DNA of 64,000 nt from Oceanospirillum linum (GCF_001995095.2 NZ_MTSD02000010.1:1-64000), one strand, 5' to 3'. Positions 1-9,587 are shown, numbered from the stretch's first letter. Numbers and translations: made by a program. The notes: a model not told the origin generated them from the sequence alone.

Positions 1-52
1 CCGATGGTAGTGTGGGGTCTCCCCATGTGAGAGTAGGACATCGTCAAGCGCC
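1..52 (+). rRNA. rrf: 5S ribosomal RNA, 3' end (partial)
   Basis: The first ~52 bases match the conserved 3' part of bacterial 5S rRNA: the GGTAGTGTGGGG/CCCCATGTGAGAGTAGG arm, then the strand that closes the terminal helix. The 5' half lies outside the window, so an rRNA operon ends here. The exact 3' end is approximate. Confidence 0.93.
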
Positions 53-96
53 TTATACTGGCTGACTGTGTAAATAGTACACAGACGGCCCAAAAG

Positions 97-127
97 AACC
101 CCGCTTCCATGAAGCGGGGTTTTTTTA
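97..127 (+). terminator. rRNA operon intrinsic terminator
   Basis: A stem AACCCCGCTTC / GAAGCGGGGTT with a short loop runs directly into seven or more T residues. A smaller hairpin (CTGTGTA...TACACAG, about 66-84) lies between it and the 5S end. This is the usual end of an rrn operon. Confidence 0.92.
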
Positions 128-315
128 TGCTCGGGATTTAGAAATTATGGAGTCAAGCAGGTTATCCGGAGCTATTTACCTGCTATCTGTGGGTATGATG
201 CTCTCTGCTGAGATAAAAGTTTTTGTGAAGTTAATCCGGCTCGTAGGAAATCACCTGCTATTCAGGTTAATATGTGTGAATCCAACTTATTATGGAATAA
301 GGTCACTTTATCAAA

Positions 316-1017
316 ATGAGCGAAAATTCAGGACATTCCCCCGAGCTTGAAAGCATGGTCCAGCAGATGGTTCAGGGTTCTGTAGATAAGATGAAGGCAG
401 AGCTTGTAGCTTATATCGATAAGAAGTTTGAAATAGCCGCACTCACTTCAGACTCCTCCGGTGCTTCAAATACAGAGGAAACGGAGGATTCTGATCCGAT
501 TACACTCAGTATGATCATGTTGCAGATTGCGGCTATTTTTGAAAAGTTTGGCCACTATGATGAAATTTATCGCACCTATGGTATTGAAGCGGATGCTTTC
601 CAGGATGAGTGCAATGAAGTCCTTGACCTGATGCGTTACCAGGTTGAGCAAGTTGAATCTCAGCTGAAGGATTTCCAGAATCGCCTGCATATTGAGGAGA
701 GTGGTGGCGAGTCAGCCGTTCGGCATAACGCTGAGATGCAGGAGAAATTTGAGATTCTGTCTAAAGATGTTCAGGAGAGCATTAGCCAGTTTGATCAATA
801 CATTGATACTCAGCTTAAGCAGTTTGAAGATATGCCTCAGTTGCTGGAGCGTTTACAGCAGGAGCTGGCCAGTAAGCAGGGTAAGAGTGAGTCTCTGGTC
901 AGGCTACAGGAACATAAGTCTGAAATGATTGCGAAGATTAAAGCAGCTGTTGAAGAGTTGAATCTGCAGCTGCCGAAGGTTGTAAGCGCGCAGATTGAAA
1001 AAGCCCTGAAGGACTGA
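316..1017 (+). CDS. Coiled-coil hypothetical protein
   Basis: The 233-residue product has no signal peptide or membrane segment, so it is probably cytoplasmic. The first ~65 residues are acidic and Ser/Thr-rich. From about residue 100 to the end it is rich in E, Q, K and L with heptad-like spacing (around FEDMPQLLERLQQELASKQ), which suggests a long coiled coil. I do not recognise the family. The ATG at 316 has only a weak Shine-Dalgarno (AAGGTCAC), but the frame is long, uninterrupted and followed by a terminator. It stands alone between the rRNA operon and a leftward binding-protein gene. The overlapping frame at 147-350 is discounted. Confidence 0.75.
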   Translation: MSENSGHSPELESMVQQMVQGSVDKMKAELVAYIDKKFEIAALTSDSSGASNTEETEDSDPITLSMIMLQIAAIFEKFGHYDEIYRTYGIEADAFQDECNEVLDLMRYQVEQVESQLKDFQNRLHIEESGGESAVRHNAEMQEKFEILSKDVQESISQFDQYIDTQLKQFEDMPQLLERLQQELASKQGKSESLVRLQEHKSEMIAKIKAAVEELNLQLPKVVSAQIEKALKD

Positions 1018-1039
1018 TTTCGAATCGTTCATAATATTA

Positions 1040-1069
1040 AAACCTCAGAGTTGATTTCTGAGGTTTTTA
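1040..1069 (+). terminator. Intrinsic terminator of the coiled-coil gene
   Basis: AAACCTCAGA / TCTGAGGTTT stem with a 7-base loop, then five T residues, 23 bases after the stop codon. The leftward gene ends just beyond it, so it may act in both directions. Confidence 0.85.
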
Positions 1070-1081
1070 TTTCGACGGCTT

Positions 1082-1930
1082 TTATTGCTCTGGGGTAAGA
1101 GCGATAGGAAGTAAGTTATTTGATTCAGCAAAATGTGCGAGACGCCCATCTTTTTTGATATCAGTGACAAACTGATTAACCCGTTTTAACCACTCAGGCT
1201 GCCCCTTTCTGACAGCATAGGCGTATTGGAACTGTCGAGTTGGTGATTTTGGTTCTAAAAGGGTTGCCCAGTCGTACACCTTGATCATCTTCTGGCCATA
1301 GGGGTAGTCGGCGATAAAGACATCGGCCCGGCCTGACCTGACTTCAATTTCCCGTTGGCTGTGTTTGATCACGGTCATCAGTTCTGCATTACGAAGATTG
1401 TTTCGCATGGCATTTTCCATATAAGTTCCTTTCTGAACGCAAACAACGACTCCTTCCTGGTCCATGGACTCCCAGCTGGTTACAACGGGGTTGGTTTTGC
1501 TGGCAATACCGTACATACCGCTACTCAGATAAGGCTCGCTGTAATCAATGCGCTTTGCACGGGCTTCTGTTTTGCCGATACCAAACATAGCAATATCGCA
1601 TCTGTCTTGTTCAATATCATCCATGAAGATGCCGAAGTGAGTGGGCACATACTTAATATCAACTCCCAGGTCCCGTGCAAACTCTTTAGACAGGTCTATA
1701 TCAATACCTTCAAGTTGGCCTGTTTTCTTGTTTTTGTAGGAGATAGAGAAATAATCGGGCCAGATGCAGACCCGAAGTATGCCGGCTTTAGCGATGCTCT
1801 GCTCACGGGAAGATTCAGCATAAGCCTGTTGCGTAACAAATAGATTAAAGAACAGGAAAAGAAGTACCAAACCAAGTAAGATTCGGCTGTTATTCTGTTT
1901 TGTCTCAAAGTGTCTGGTTTGTTGTTTCAT
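1082..1930 (-). CDS. Orphan periplasmic solute-binding protein, family 3
   Basis: About 282 residues. An N-terminal hydrophobic stretch (RILLGLVLLFLFFNLF...QQAYA/ES) is a signal peptide. The mature part has the family 3 pattern: ILRVCIWPDYFSISY, then GIDIDLSKEFARDLG, then a DIAMFGIGKTEARAKRIDYSEPY segment, which is the usual polar amino acid binding core. The ATG at 1930 is preferred to the one at 1960 because AGGGAAAAGG sits 9 bases upstream. No permease or ATPase gene is adjacent, so transport is not supported locally. It is transcribed away from a membrane GGDEF-EAL gene with less than 100 bp between them, so it may instead be a ligand-presenting partner of that sensor (inference). Confidence 0.85.
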   Translation of the reverse strand: MKQQTRHFETKQNNSRILLGLVLLFLFFNLFVTQQAYAESSREQSIAKAGILRVCIWPDYFSISYKNKKTGQLEGIDIDLSKEFARDLGVDIKYVPTHFGIFMDDIEQDRCDIAMFGIGKTEARAKRIDYSEPYLSSGMYGIASKTNPVVTSWESMDQEGVVVCVQKGTYMENAMRNNLRNAELMTVIKHSQREIEVRSGRADVFIADYPYGQKMIKVYDWATLLEPKSPTRQFQYAYAVRKGQPEWLKRVNQFVTDIKKDGRLAHFAESNNLLPIALTPEQ

Positions 1931-1989
1931 TGAGAATGACCTTTTCCCTAACGTTGTCATGTTGTTGAATGTAACTGGCTGCCATTTTA

Positions 1990-4659
1990 TTGCTTTTATT
2001 CGGGTGTGATTTGATTAATAGCCTGTCCCTGCTGAAAAGCGCCCTGATTCGTCAAAAATGGATTTTTGGCGGCGCGACTCTTGTTTTAGCCTTTTTCTGG
2101 TTTGTATTACAACACACCATTGACCGGGGCGTCTCCCGAAGTCTTGCAGAACAGGATTCGAGTAACGCGCTCCTGGCCCATGCTCTGGAAGACTCTGTCG
2201 TACGCTCATTTCAGTCGGTTAACAGTACGATGATGAGCCTGGTGGAGAGTCTGCCTCAGCTTGAGGGGCGCTTTGAAATTGAAAATGTTCTCAGAGAGCG
2301 CCTAAGGACATCTCCTCAGCTCAGGTCGCTCGACCTGTTAAACGCCAATGGCACAATCCAGGCCACGGTGACACGAAACGTAGGTACTAATCTGAGCTAC
2401 TCCTGTGTTGAGCGCTTGAGAGCGGATGTTATGGCGGAGTTTATTATCGGATTGCCTGAGCCTGGCCGCTATCCGAATGATCCGTTTGCAAACCGAAGTG
2501 CTTTGAGCCATATCCCTCTCTGTATGCCGATCACAGATGAGAAGGGCCAGTTGCAGAATATACTGATGGCGTCCATTAACCCTCAATATTTTGGCAATTT
2601 GTTTAGTTCGGTTGGGGATACTCTGGGGTCTTATGTCCATCTTTATCGTTATGATGGTGAGCTTCTTCTGGGACATCAGCAGGCTTTGCCTGATATCAGA
2701 GAACTTTTGCCACGGGTAAAGGAAACCAGCTGGGGGCAGTATCGTGAATCTATTGATGGCCAGAATTATCTTATCAGTTATCGCTCTACATCTTTGCTGC
2801 CTTTAATAACGATTCTGATTTCTGATGAGAAAAGTGCTTTGGCCTCATGGAAGCACGATGAACGCATGATCAGACTTTTTCTTCTGGCCGCATCGATAGT
2901 GACCGTTATTGTCGCGCTAACTATCGCTCTTCTGTTGGAGAAACGGCGGATGGTACAGGGGGATAATATTTTGCTTAGTACCGCGATCAGAAGCGCGGCT
3001 AATGCTGTTTTTATCACGAATCGCTCTGGCGATATTCACTGGATTAATAAGGCATTTACACGGCTGACAGGCTACAGTTTTGAAGAGGTTAAAGGTAAGA
3101 ACCCTAAGATTCTGAATTCGGGTTTTCACTCCAGAGATTTTTTCAGGGATCTGTGGAGTTCTATCCTGGCTGGAAAAAGCTGGCGGGGTGAGCTGATCAA
3201 CCGCCATAAAAATGGTCACAGTATGACGGTTGAACAGACGGTGACCCCTATCCTTGATGAAAGAGGTGTGGCGGAGCATTTCGTTGCAGTACATGAGGAT
3301 GTGTCGGCCCGTAAGAGTGCAGAGCAAAAAGCCCTTTTTTTAGCTGATCATGATCCTTTAACGACTCTCCCGAATCGTCGTTATTTTGAGCAAAGGCTAT
3401 ATCAACTGTTTCAGGATGAGTCACTGGACCTTATTTCGATTTTTTTCATTGATTTGGATCGCTTCAAGGAGATCAATGACACCATGGGGCATGAGGCAGG
3501 GGATGCCCTCTTAGTCCATACATCAGATAATCTCAGAAGTATCTTATCGGAGAACTGCCTTCTTGCCCGCCTTGGTGGTGATGAGTTTGCTGTGCTGACC
3601 TCGCACAATGACGATTATGAAAGTCAGGCTCGTCTTGCGGAATTGATTATTAGTGCTGTAGCGCGCCCCTTTCATTATGGTGACGGAGTCTTTAGTGTGA
3701 CCTGTAGCGTTGGTATTGCAATGGGGGGGTATTCCGCTCTGGATGCCTCCATGATGCTGCGTCAGGCTGATATGGCAATGTACCGGGCAAAGCATGATGG
3801 AAAGAATACTTATCGTTTCTTTGATAAGGCGATGGACGCGTTAATGAAACGTCGGGTTTTTCTGCAGCAACAACTTGAGTTAGCGGTTCATCGGGAGAAA
3901 GACCTGAGTTTAAGGTTCCAACCCCAGGTTGATGCTGCTACAGGGCAGGTTTATGGTGCAGAAGCCCTTTTACGCTGGGAAATTTCAGCTGGTGAGTGGG
4001 TTTCTCCAGCGGAGTTCATTACCCTGGCTGAAGAGACAGGACAAATACTGGAGATTGGTTCCTGGCTGATGGAAAACCTGTTTCAGCAGATGGCGATCTG
4101 GAATGCGAAAGGTTTTCTGTTTGGCAAAATCTCGATGAACATCTCATCGGTTCAACTTGCCCGTGATACTTTGGCGCAACGCTTACTTAACCTGATGGAT
4201 AAGTTTTCGATACCCTATAGCCAGATTTGTGTTGAGATCACGGAAACGACACTGATGGCTGACTCTGAGATGGTGACAGAAAATCTGAAGCGCCTGAAGC
4301 AGGCAGGCATAACACTATCAATTGATGATTTTGGAACTGGCTACTCTTCAATGAGCTATCTGAAAGCTTTGGATGCTGACCATTTAAAGATCGATCGTAG
4401 CTTTGTGATTGGCATTGGTGCTAATGAATCTGATGAGCACATTGTCAGAGCGACTATGGCGTTAGCCCATAGCCTGGGTATGGAAACCGTGGCAGAAGGG
4501 GTTGATAGTGAGGAGCAGTTGACGTTTTTGCAGAAATTATCCTGTGACTATATTCAGGGGTATCTGTTTGCCAAGCCATTAAAGGCTGATGACTTTGAAC
4601 ATTTTGTCAAAGAGCGCCAATGGGCAATAAATACATCAGAGGATGGTATAGATGATTAA
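1990..4659 (+). CDS. Membrane sensor PAS-GGDEF-EAL protein (c-di-GMP turnover)
   Basis: 889 residues. Transmembrane helices at about 24-42 and 292-316 enclose a ~250-residue periplasmic region with two cysteines (about 139 and 178). A PAS domain follows (~326-445), then a diguanylate cyclase domain with intact GGDEF at about 528, then a phosphodiesterase domain with EAL at about 657 and the DDFGTGYSS loop. Both catalytic motifs are intact, so it could make and degrade c-di-GMP. The start is uncertain: TTG codons at 1990 and 2011 are both possible, and GGG lies 6 bases before 2011. It diverges from the orphan binding protein and overlaps the creA-like gene by 8 bases, suggesting cotranscription with it. 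Confidence 0.93.
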   Translation: MLLFGCDLINSLSLLKSALIRQKWIFGGATLVLAFFWFVLQHTIDRGVSRSLAEQDSSNALLAHALEDSVVRSFQSVNSTMMSLVESLPQLEGRFEIENVLRERLRTSPQLRSLDLLNANGTIQATVTRNVGTNLSYSCVERLRADVMAEFIIGLPEPGRYPNDPFANRSALSHIPLCMPITDEKGQLQNILMASINPQYFGNLFSSVGDTLGSYVHLYRYDGELLLGHQQALPDIRELLPRVKETSWGQYRESIDGQNYLISYRSTSLLPLITILISDEKSALASWKHDERMIRLFLLAASIVTVIVALTIALLLEKRRMVQGDNILLSTAIRSAANAVFITNRSGDIHWINKAFTRLTGYSFEEVKGKNPKILNSGFHSRDFFRDLWSSILAGKSWRGELINRHKNGHSMTVEQTVTPILDERGVAEHFVAVHEDVSARKSAEQKALFLADHDPLTTLPNRRYFEQRLYQLFQDESLDLISIFFIDLDRFKEINDTMGHEAGDALLVHTSDNLRSILSENCLLARLGGDEFAVLTSHNDDYESQARLAELIISAVARPFHYGDGVFSVTCSVGIAMGGYSALDASMMLRQADMAMYRAKHDGKNTYRFFDKAMDALMKRRVFLQQQLELAVHREKDLSLRFQPQVDAATGQVYGAEALLRWEISAGEWVSPAEFITLAEETGQILEIGSWLMENLFQQMAIWNAKGFLFGKISMNISSVQLARDTLAQRLLNLMDKFSIPYSQICVEITETTLMADSEMVTENLKRLKQAGITLSIDDFGTGYSSMSYLKALDADHLKIDRSFVIGIGANESDEHIVRATMALAHSLGMETVAEGVDSEEQLTFLQKLSCDYIQGYLFAKPLKADDFEHFVKERQWAINTSEDGIDD

Positions 4660-5110
4660 AGGTTTTTGGTTTTTTCTGTGTATATTTCTGGGGTTGCCAG
4701 CATCTGTTAGTGCTGAAGAAATTGGCTCTGTCAGTACTGTTTTTAAGATGTTGGGACCCAATCATAAAATTGTGATTGAAGCTTTTGATGACCCTGATAT
4801 ATCGGGTGTTAGCTGCTGGCTTGCCAGGGCCAAAACCGGTGGTATCAGTGGCGGTCTGGGATTGGCTGAAGACCCTTCGGATGGTTCAATCGCTTGCCGT
4901 CAGGTCGGAAAAATCACCCTGCCATCTGACCTGGAGGATGGCGAAAAAGTGTTTAACAAGCGCACGAGTCTGGTGTTCAAAAGCCTACAGGTTGTGCGCT
5001 TCTATGATGAGCGTCGCCACACTCTGATCTACCTTGTTTATTCTGACAAGGTGATTGAGGGATCACCAAAGAACTCAATCTCTGTGGTGCCTATTCAGAA
5101 TAATTTTTAG
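4652..5110 (+). CDS. creA: CreA family periplasmic protein
   Basis: 152 residues with a signal peptide ([23 protein letters not shown]). The mature part carries the CreA signature: EIGSVSTVF, then [36 protein letters not shown], and a later AxCRQVG. CreA is conserved in proteobacteria and has no firmly established biochemical role. The start lies inside the end of the GGDEF-EAL gene, with GAGGA upstream of the ATG, so the two are probably translated from one mRNA. E. coli creA sits beside creBCD; no creBCD is seen here. Confidence 0.9.
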   Translation: MIKGFWFFLCIFLGLPASVSAEEIGSVSTVFKMLGPNHKIVIEAFDDPDISGVSCWLARAKTGGISGGLGLAEDPSDGSIACRQVGKITLPSDLEDGEKVFNKRTSLVFKSLQVVRFYDERRHTLIYLVYSDKVIEGSPKNSISVVPIQNNF

Positions 5111-5151
5111 TCTGTACCGACAACTAAAACAATAATAAAGGATAACGTGTT

Positions 5152-6225
5152 ATGTCTGAGTCAACCTCCCTGGGATCGGATTCTAAGCCGCTGAATGGAC
5201 TTAAAATACTTGATTTCAGCACGCTTTTACCAGGTCCCTATGCATCTATGATTATGGCTGAGCTGGGTGCTGAAGTGCTTCGGGTTGAATCCCCCAGCCG
5301 CCCGGATTTAGTCAAAGGTCTGGAGCCCCGGATTGATGGCGTTTCAGCGGCATACCGTCAGCTGAATGATAAGAAGTCCGTCTGCTATCTTGATTTGAAA
5401 ACGCCAGAGGCTGTTAACGAAGTTAAGGCCCTGGTTAAAGACTACGATATTGTTCTGGAGCAGTTCCGTCCGGGGGTTATGGATCGCCTTGGTGTTGGCT
5501 ATCAGGCTTTGCGGGAAATCAATGCACAGCTCATTTACTGCAGTATCACAGGTTACGGTCAAAGTGGGCCGTATCGTGACCGTGCTGGCCATGATATTAA
5601 TTACCTGGCGTTAAGTGGTCTCGCTGACTACAGTCGGCGGAAAGGGCAGGCCCCTGTGCCTCAGGGAATGCAGATTGCAGATCTTTCCGGGGGCTCCCAT
5701 CAGGCTGTGATGGCGATTCTCGCAGCTGTGATACAGAGGCAGCTGCAGGGAAGAGGGCAGTATCTTGATATTAGTATGACAGATGCCGCATTTTCACTGA
5801 ATGGGATGGCAGGAGCTGCTGCGCTTGCTGGAGGCGAGCAACCAGAGGCTGAAACAGGTTGGCTTAATGGTGGGACTTTCTACGATTATTATGCGACATC
5901 TGACGGTCGTTATATGGCGGTAGGGAGCCTGGAACCTCAGTTCCAGCAGAGGCTACTTAAGGCTCTGGGCCTAAGCGCACTGGCTGATAAGTGTGCTGAC
6001 TTCAGTGCTGAGTGTCAGTTTGACGTTAAGACTGCGATACAGGATGCATTTTTGTCGCAGTCTTTTGATTACTGGTGTCAGTGTTTTGCTCAGATAGATG
6101 CTTGTGTGGAGCCTGTTTTAACGTTTCAGGAAGCTGCAGAGCATCCGCAGTTAACCGCGAGAAATATGGTTAAACAAGGGCAATATACCCCTCAACTAGC
6201 CCCTGCATTTACTTTTTGTGAGTGA
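5152..6225 (+). CDS. CaiB/BaiF CoA transferase family, alpha-methylacyl-CoA racemase-like
   Basis: 357 residues. The N-terminal LKILDFSTLLPGPYASMIMAELGAEVLRVE segment is typical of family III CoA transferases. AGHDINYLALSG and the Asp of MQIADLSGG match the His/Asp pair used by alpha-methylacyl-CoA racemases, which epimerise 2-methyl-branched acyl-CoAs. AAAGGA precedes the ATG by 9 bases. The C terminus stops at LAPAFTFCE, about 20 residues short of what I expect for the subfamily. The reading past the stop does not restore a recognisable tail, so this may be a natural short form or a late nonsense change. It converges with the MocR gene. Confidence 0.88.
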   Translation: MSESTSLGSDSKPLNGLKILDFSTLLPGPYASMIMAELGAEVLRVESPSRPDLVKGLEPRIDGVSAAYRQLNDKKSVCYLDLKTPEAVNEVKALVKDYDIVLEQFRPGVMDRLGVGYQALREINAQLIYCSITGYGQSGPYRDRAGHDINYLALSGLADYSRRKGQAPVPQGMQIADLSGGSHQAVMAILAAVIQRQLQGRGQYLDISMTDAAFSLNGMAGAAALAGGEQPEAETGWLNGGTFYDYYATSDGRYMAVGSLEPQFQQRLLKALGLSALADKCADFSAECQFDVKTAIQDAFLSQSFDYWCQCFAQIDACVEPVLTFQEAAEHPQLTARNMVKQGQYTPQLAPAFTFCE

Positions 6226-6316
6226 TTAGCACATGCATCTGGGGTGATAGAGCGCTGTTCTTCCCCCGGATTCTCTTACGTAAATTTAACCCAACCCTAT
6301 TCATAAAACGCTATGA

Positions 6317-7795
6317 TCAGTTAAATGCTTCCGACAACTGCTGTACTGATTGTGTTATTTCAGTCTCACTTAATGCACCAAAGCCAAAACGAAGGTGTGT
6401 CGGTGAAATCTGGTCGTCGGTGTACAAAGTGTTTAACGTCGAGTCTTTGCCTGGTAGGCTATCTAATGATTTCCCGTTAACGAGATTTGAAATATCGATC
6501 CATATAGCCATTCCACCAGTGGGCAATGTAAAAGAAATCTTATCGCCAAAAATGCGCTTAAATTCTTCTGCCGCAAAGTTCCGTCTGGCTTCATATTGCT
6601 TGCGTATTTTTCTAATATGACGTTGAACCTCCCCTGACTCCATAAGCTCTGAAAGAACGACCTCTGACAAGGTATTACCTTGCCTGTCGATCAGTATGAT
6701 CTCCTGTGCTGCTCTTTCGATAAATTGAGAATCTGCTGCGATGTAACCAAGCCTTAGCCCTGGTGCAAAAACTTTCGACATAGAGCCGATATGTACGACG
6801 TTTTCTGAGTTAGGGAGGCTGGCAAGTGGAGGAATAGGGTTGGTCTCATAATGAAATTCGTGATCGTAGTCATCCTCCAGTACCGCAAATTTAAATGTTT
6901 TAGAGAGCTCTAGCAGAGCCAGCCTTCTATCCATTGGTAAGCAGACAGTGGTTGGGTATTGATGATGTGGTGTAACGTAAATGGCAGCAACCGTATGCTC
7001 GGTTAATATTTCGCGCAGATGCTCGATGTCTAAGCCGTGCTGGTCCAGCCTGCAGCTTATGACTTTGAAACCGTTCGACTCAAATGCAGCCCTGGCCGGC
7101 AAATAGCAAAGCTCCTCCATCACGATTGCGCCTTTGCCTGGGTCAAGCACTCTGGAAGCGAGATAAATACCCATTTGACTGCCTCTGACAATACAGACTT
7201 GCTCAGCGGTACAGTTCATAAACCGATCGCCGGATAACATTTTCCTGACCGACTGACGCAATTCGATAGTGCCCCTTGGGTCACCATATCCGAGTTTTGA
7301 GTGACGGCTCAGGTTTATACACACTCTTCGGTAGGTTCTGGCGAGTAACTCATAGGGTATCAGGCGGGAATCGGGGGTTCCGTCATTGGGGGTAGCTGCA
7401 CTGTTATAAGAGCAAACGGCATCCTGGTACAGCAGTTCAACCAGCTCAGAGGGTGATTTTGCTTTGTGCGTGCTATTGACCAAGTCCTGGTCTGAACTTG
7501 TAAGACCTTGCTCGGGAAGTATCTCTGAAACATAGGTTCCTGATCTGGGGCGAGTCACTAGCCACCCCTGGACCTCCAGTTCTTCATATACCTGCTGGAC
7601 TGTTTTCCGGTTAACGCCGAGCTGCTCAGCCAGAGAGCGTGACCCAGGCAGCATACTACCGGGTGTTAATCGCCCGTCTTTGATATCGGTCGTCAATTTA
7701 TTCAGTAGTTTTGAATGCAGAGTCTTACCCGGACTGTCTTCCAGCCAGAACTGTGTTTCCCAAGGTCTTAGCATCGTCGTCTCTATTTGGGCCAT
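6317..7795 (-). CDS. MocR-type GntR regulator with aminotransferase-like domain
   Basis: 492 residues. An N-terminal winged helix (about 25-90, with GSMLPGSRSLAEQLGVNRKTVQQVYEELEVQGWL) is joined to a fold-type-I aminotransferase domain. The pyridoxal phosphate lysine is expected in HIGSMSKVFAPGLRLGY, near residue 340. MocR proteins use PLP or an aldimine as effector and often control the gene beside them. This gene is divergent from the aldolase/DapA-type pair, with about 85 bp between the starts, so those two genes are the likely target. The MAQIETTML start fits the family length. Confidence 0.93.
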   Translation of the reverse strand: MAQIETTMLRPWETQFWLEDSPGKTLHSKLLNKLTTDIKDGRLTPGSMLPGSRSLAEQLGVNRKTVQQVYEELEVQGWLVTRPRSGTYVSEILPEQGLTSSDQDLVNSTHKAKSPSELVELLYQDAVCSYNSAATPNDGTPDSRLIPYELLARTYRRVCINLSRHSKLGYGDPRGTIELRQSVRKMLSGDRFMNCTAEQVCIVRGSQMGIYLASRVLDPGKGAIVMEELCYLPARAAFESNGFKVISCRLDQHGLDIEHLREILTEHTVAAIYVTPHHQYPTTVCLPMDRRLALLELSKTFKFAVLEDDYDHEFHYETNPIPPLASLPNSENVVHIGSMSKVFAPGLRLGYIAADSQFIERAAQEIILIDRQGNTLSEVVLSELMESGEVQRHIRKIRKQYEARRNFAAEEFKRIFGDKISFTLPTGGMAIWIDISNLVNGKSLDSLPGKDSTLNTLYTDDQISPTHLRFGFGALSETEITQSVQQLSEAFN

Positions 7796-7881
7796 TAAAA
7801 ATATAAATACTGGATCTTAATTTGGGTCCAGTTTAGCTATATCGTGTCTGCATTGTCAAAACTGCTTTGAGGAGACACTAC

Positions 7882-8658
7882 ATGAAGACAGCCAACAAAA
7901 CGAAACGGGAGCTGATGCAAAGCGCAGAGAGCGATATGCAGAAGCTTATTAAAGACATGGGGCTATCGGATAGAGAAAAGCTGGCACTGACCTGCCGTAT
8001 TCTATTTGATAAGGGCCACGATTCAGGCTTAGCCGGTCAGATTACCTGTCGTTCTGAGCAAAATAATACGTTCTTAACGCAACGTTTTGGTTTGGGGTTT
8101 GATGAAATTACAGCGGAAAACTTAATCGCTGTAGATCAGGATCTCAAACCGACAAACGGCGAGGGGATGCCGAATCCGGCAAATCGTTTTCACACCTGGA
8201 TTTATAAAGAACACCCGGACGTTAATTGTATTATTCATACGCACCCAACCTATATCGCTGCGCTGTCCATGCTGGAAGTGCCTTTGATTATTTCTCATAT
8301 GGACACAAGTGGGCTATACGGTGATTGCTCTTTTGTGGCGGATTGGCCCGGTGTACCCGTCGGTAATGAAGAGGGCGTCTTAATATCGAAAGCCCTTGGT
8401 GATAACCGTGCTGTTTTCCTTGCCCATCATGGTCAGCTCGTTACAGGCAGAAATATCGAAGAAGCCTGCAATCTCGCCATTCTGATTGAGCGAGCTGCAA
8501 AGTTACAACTTTTGGCGATGTCTGCGGGAGAGATTAAGCCGTTACCGGCAGAGCTGGCACAAGAAGCGCATGACTGGACCTCTACGGACAAGCGAAACAA
8601 GGTCAATTTTGCGTACTACGCGAGACAAGCTCTGAAAAACCACCCTGATTGTATATGA
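7882..8658 (+). CDS. Class II aldolase/adducin family protein
   Basis: About 258 residues. The zinc-binding motif of class II aldolases is visible as IIHTHPTYIAAL and a later AHHGQLVTG histidine, with the upstream GMPNPANRFHTWIY region supplying the acidic position. Family members cleave or epimerise sugar phosphates or decarboxylate related acids; the substrate here cannot be told. GAGGAGA 7 bases before the ATG at 7882 decides the start over the upstream TTG at 7867. It is first of a two-gene unit with a DapA-like lyase 10 bases downstream, and divergent from the MocR regulator. Confidence 0.9.
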   Translation: MKTANKTKRELMQSAESDMQKLIKDMGLSDREKLALTCRILFDKGHDSGLAGQITCRSEQNNTFLTQRFGLGFDEITAENLIAVDQDLKPTNGEGMPNPANRFHTWIYKEHPDVNCIIHTHPTYIAALSMLEVPLIISHMDTSGLYGDCSFVADWPGVPVGNEEGVLISKALGDNRAVFLAHHGQLVTGRNIEEACNLAILIERAAKLQLLAMSAGEIKPLPAELAQEAHDWTSTDKRNKVNFAYYARQALKNHPDCI

Positions 8659-8668
8659 GGAAAAATTT

Positions 8669-9547
8669 ATGAAATTATCAGGAATTATCGGTTACCCGGT
8701 TACACCGTTCAGCCATGACAATAAGAGCGTTGATTTAGGCAAACTTGGCCAGGTCATTGATATATTACTTGAGGCAAAGGTCGGCGCTATTGCGGCTTTG
8801 GGTAGTGCAGGTGAAGCTGCCTATTTAAGTGAATCCGAATGGAAGCAAGTCGCCGAATATACGGTGAAGTATGTTAACGGAAAAGTACCTGTGGTCATCG
8901 GTGTGGCTGAACTTACCACTGCACAAGCGATTAACTATACCAGGTATGCATATGAGATTGGTGCGAGCATGATCATGCTCTCCCCCTTTTCATACTACAA
9001 GTTGAGTGAGCAAGAGATTTACTCTCACTATGAAGCTGTGTCGAATGCTACGCCTTTACCCATCATGATTTACAACAACCCTGCAACCTGCGGCGTTGAT
9101 ATGTCGCCAGAATTTATGTTGAAAATGGTTGATGGTATTCAGAACGCATCCATGATTAAGGAAAGCTCGGGTGATATTCAGCGTATGCATAAAATTTACA
9201 AACTATCGAACGGGAAGGTGCCTTTTTTCAATGGTTGCAATCATATGGCATTGGAAGCGCTTAATGCCGGTGCCAGCGGCTGGTGTACGGCTGCCCCTTG
9301 CTTAATCGGAGATCGGCCGAAACAGCTGTTTGAGGCTGTTAAGGAAGGTAAGAGCGAGCAGGCAAAAGCACTTTTTTATCAGCAGTATGAGTTTCTTGAA
9401 TTTATTGTGACTTCAGGCTTAGCCGCTGCGGTTAAATCGGGCCTGGAGCTTCAGGGTAATGGTATCGGTGATCCAAGAAAACCTTTGCAACCTCTGGGGA
9501 GAGCGGAAAGAAAACGTTTGCAAGGTTTGTTAACAGAGTTTGTTTGA
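8669..9547 (+). CDS. DapA/N-acetylneuraminate lyase superfamily aldolase
   Basis: 292 residues, a typical (beta/alpha)8 DHDPS/NAL-type enzyme. Landmarks are GSAGEAAYLSESEW (phosphate/carboxylate loop), the catalytic Tyr in MIYNNPATCG and the Schiff-base Lys in MIKESSGD. These enzymes condense or cleave pyruvate with aldehydes, or dehydrate or deaminate sugar acids. Its partner and MocR regulator argue for a catabolic role rather than lysine synthesis. A good GAGGA precedes the ATG by 7 bases. True dapA normally lies elsewhere, so I do not assign that symbol. Confidence 0.9.
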   Translation: MKLSGIIGYPVTPFSHDNKSVDLGKLGQVIDILLEAKVGAIAALGSAGEAAYLSESEWKQVAEYTVKYVNGKVPVVIGVAELTTAQAINYTRYAYEIGASMIMLSPFSYYKLSEQEIYSHYEAVSNATPLPIMIYNNPATCGVDMSPEFMLKMVDGIQNASMIKESSGDIQRMHKIYKLSNGKVPFFNGCNHMALEALNAGASGWCTAAPCLIGDRPKQLFEAVKEGKSEQAKALFYQQYEFLEFIVTSGLAAAVKSGLELQGNGIGDPRKPLQPLGRAERKRLQGLLTEFV

Positions 9548-9559
9548 TCATCATAAGGA

Positions 9560-9587
9560 AAGGCTTTCAAAGGGAGTTGAAAGCCTT
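9560..9587 (+). terminator. Hairpin after the DapA-like gene
   Basis: Perfect 11-bp inverted repeat AAGGCTTTCAA / TTGAAAGCCTT with a 6-base loop, 12 bases after the stop codon. No T tract follows, so it may be a weak or Rho-assisted terminator or a 3'-end stabiliser. Confidence 0.6.

Noticed and set aside
147-350. 67-residue rightward ORF overlapping the coiled-coil gene
   Set aside because: No ribosome site, overlaps the start of a better gene in another frame, and composition does not look coding.
6222-6620. 132-residue rightward ORF
   Set aside because: Antisense to the C-terminal part of the MocR gene, which has clear domain motifs.
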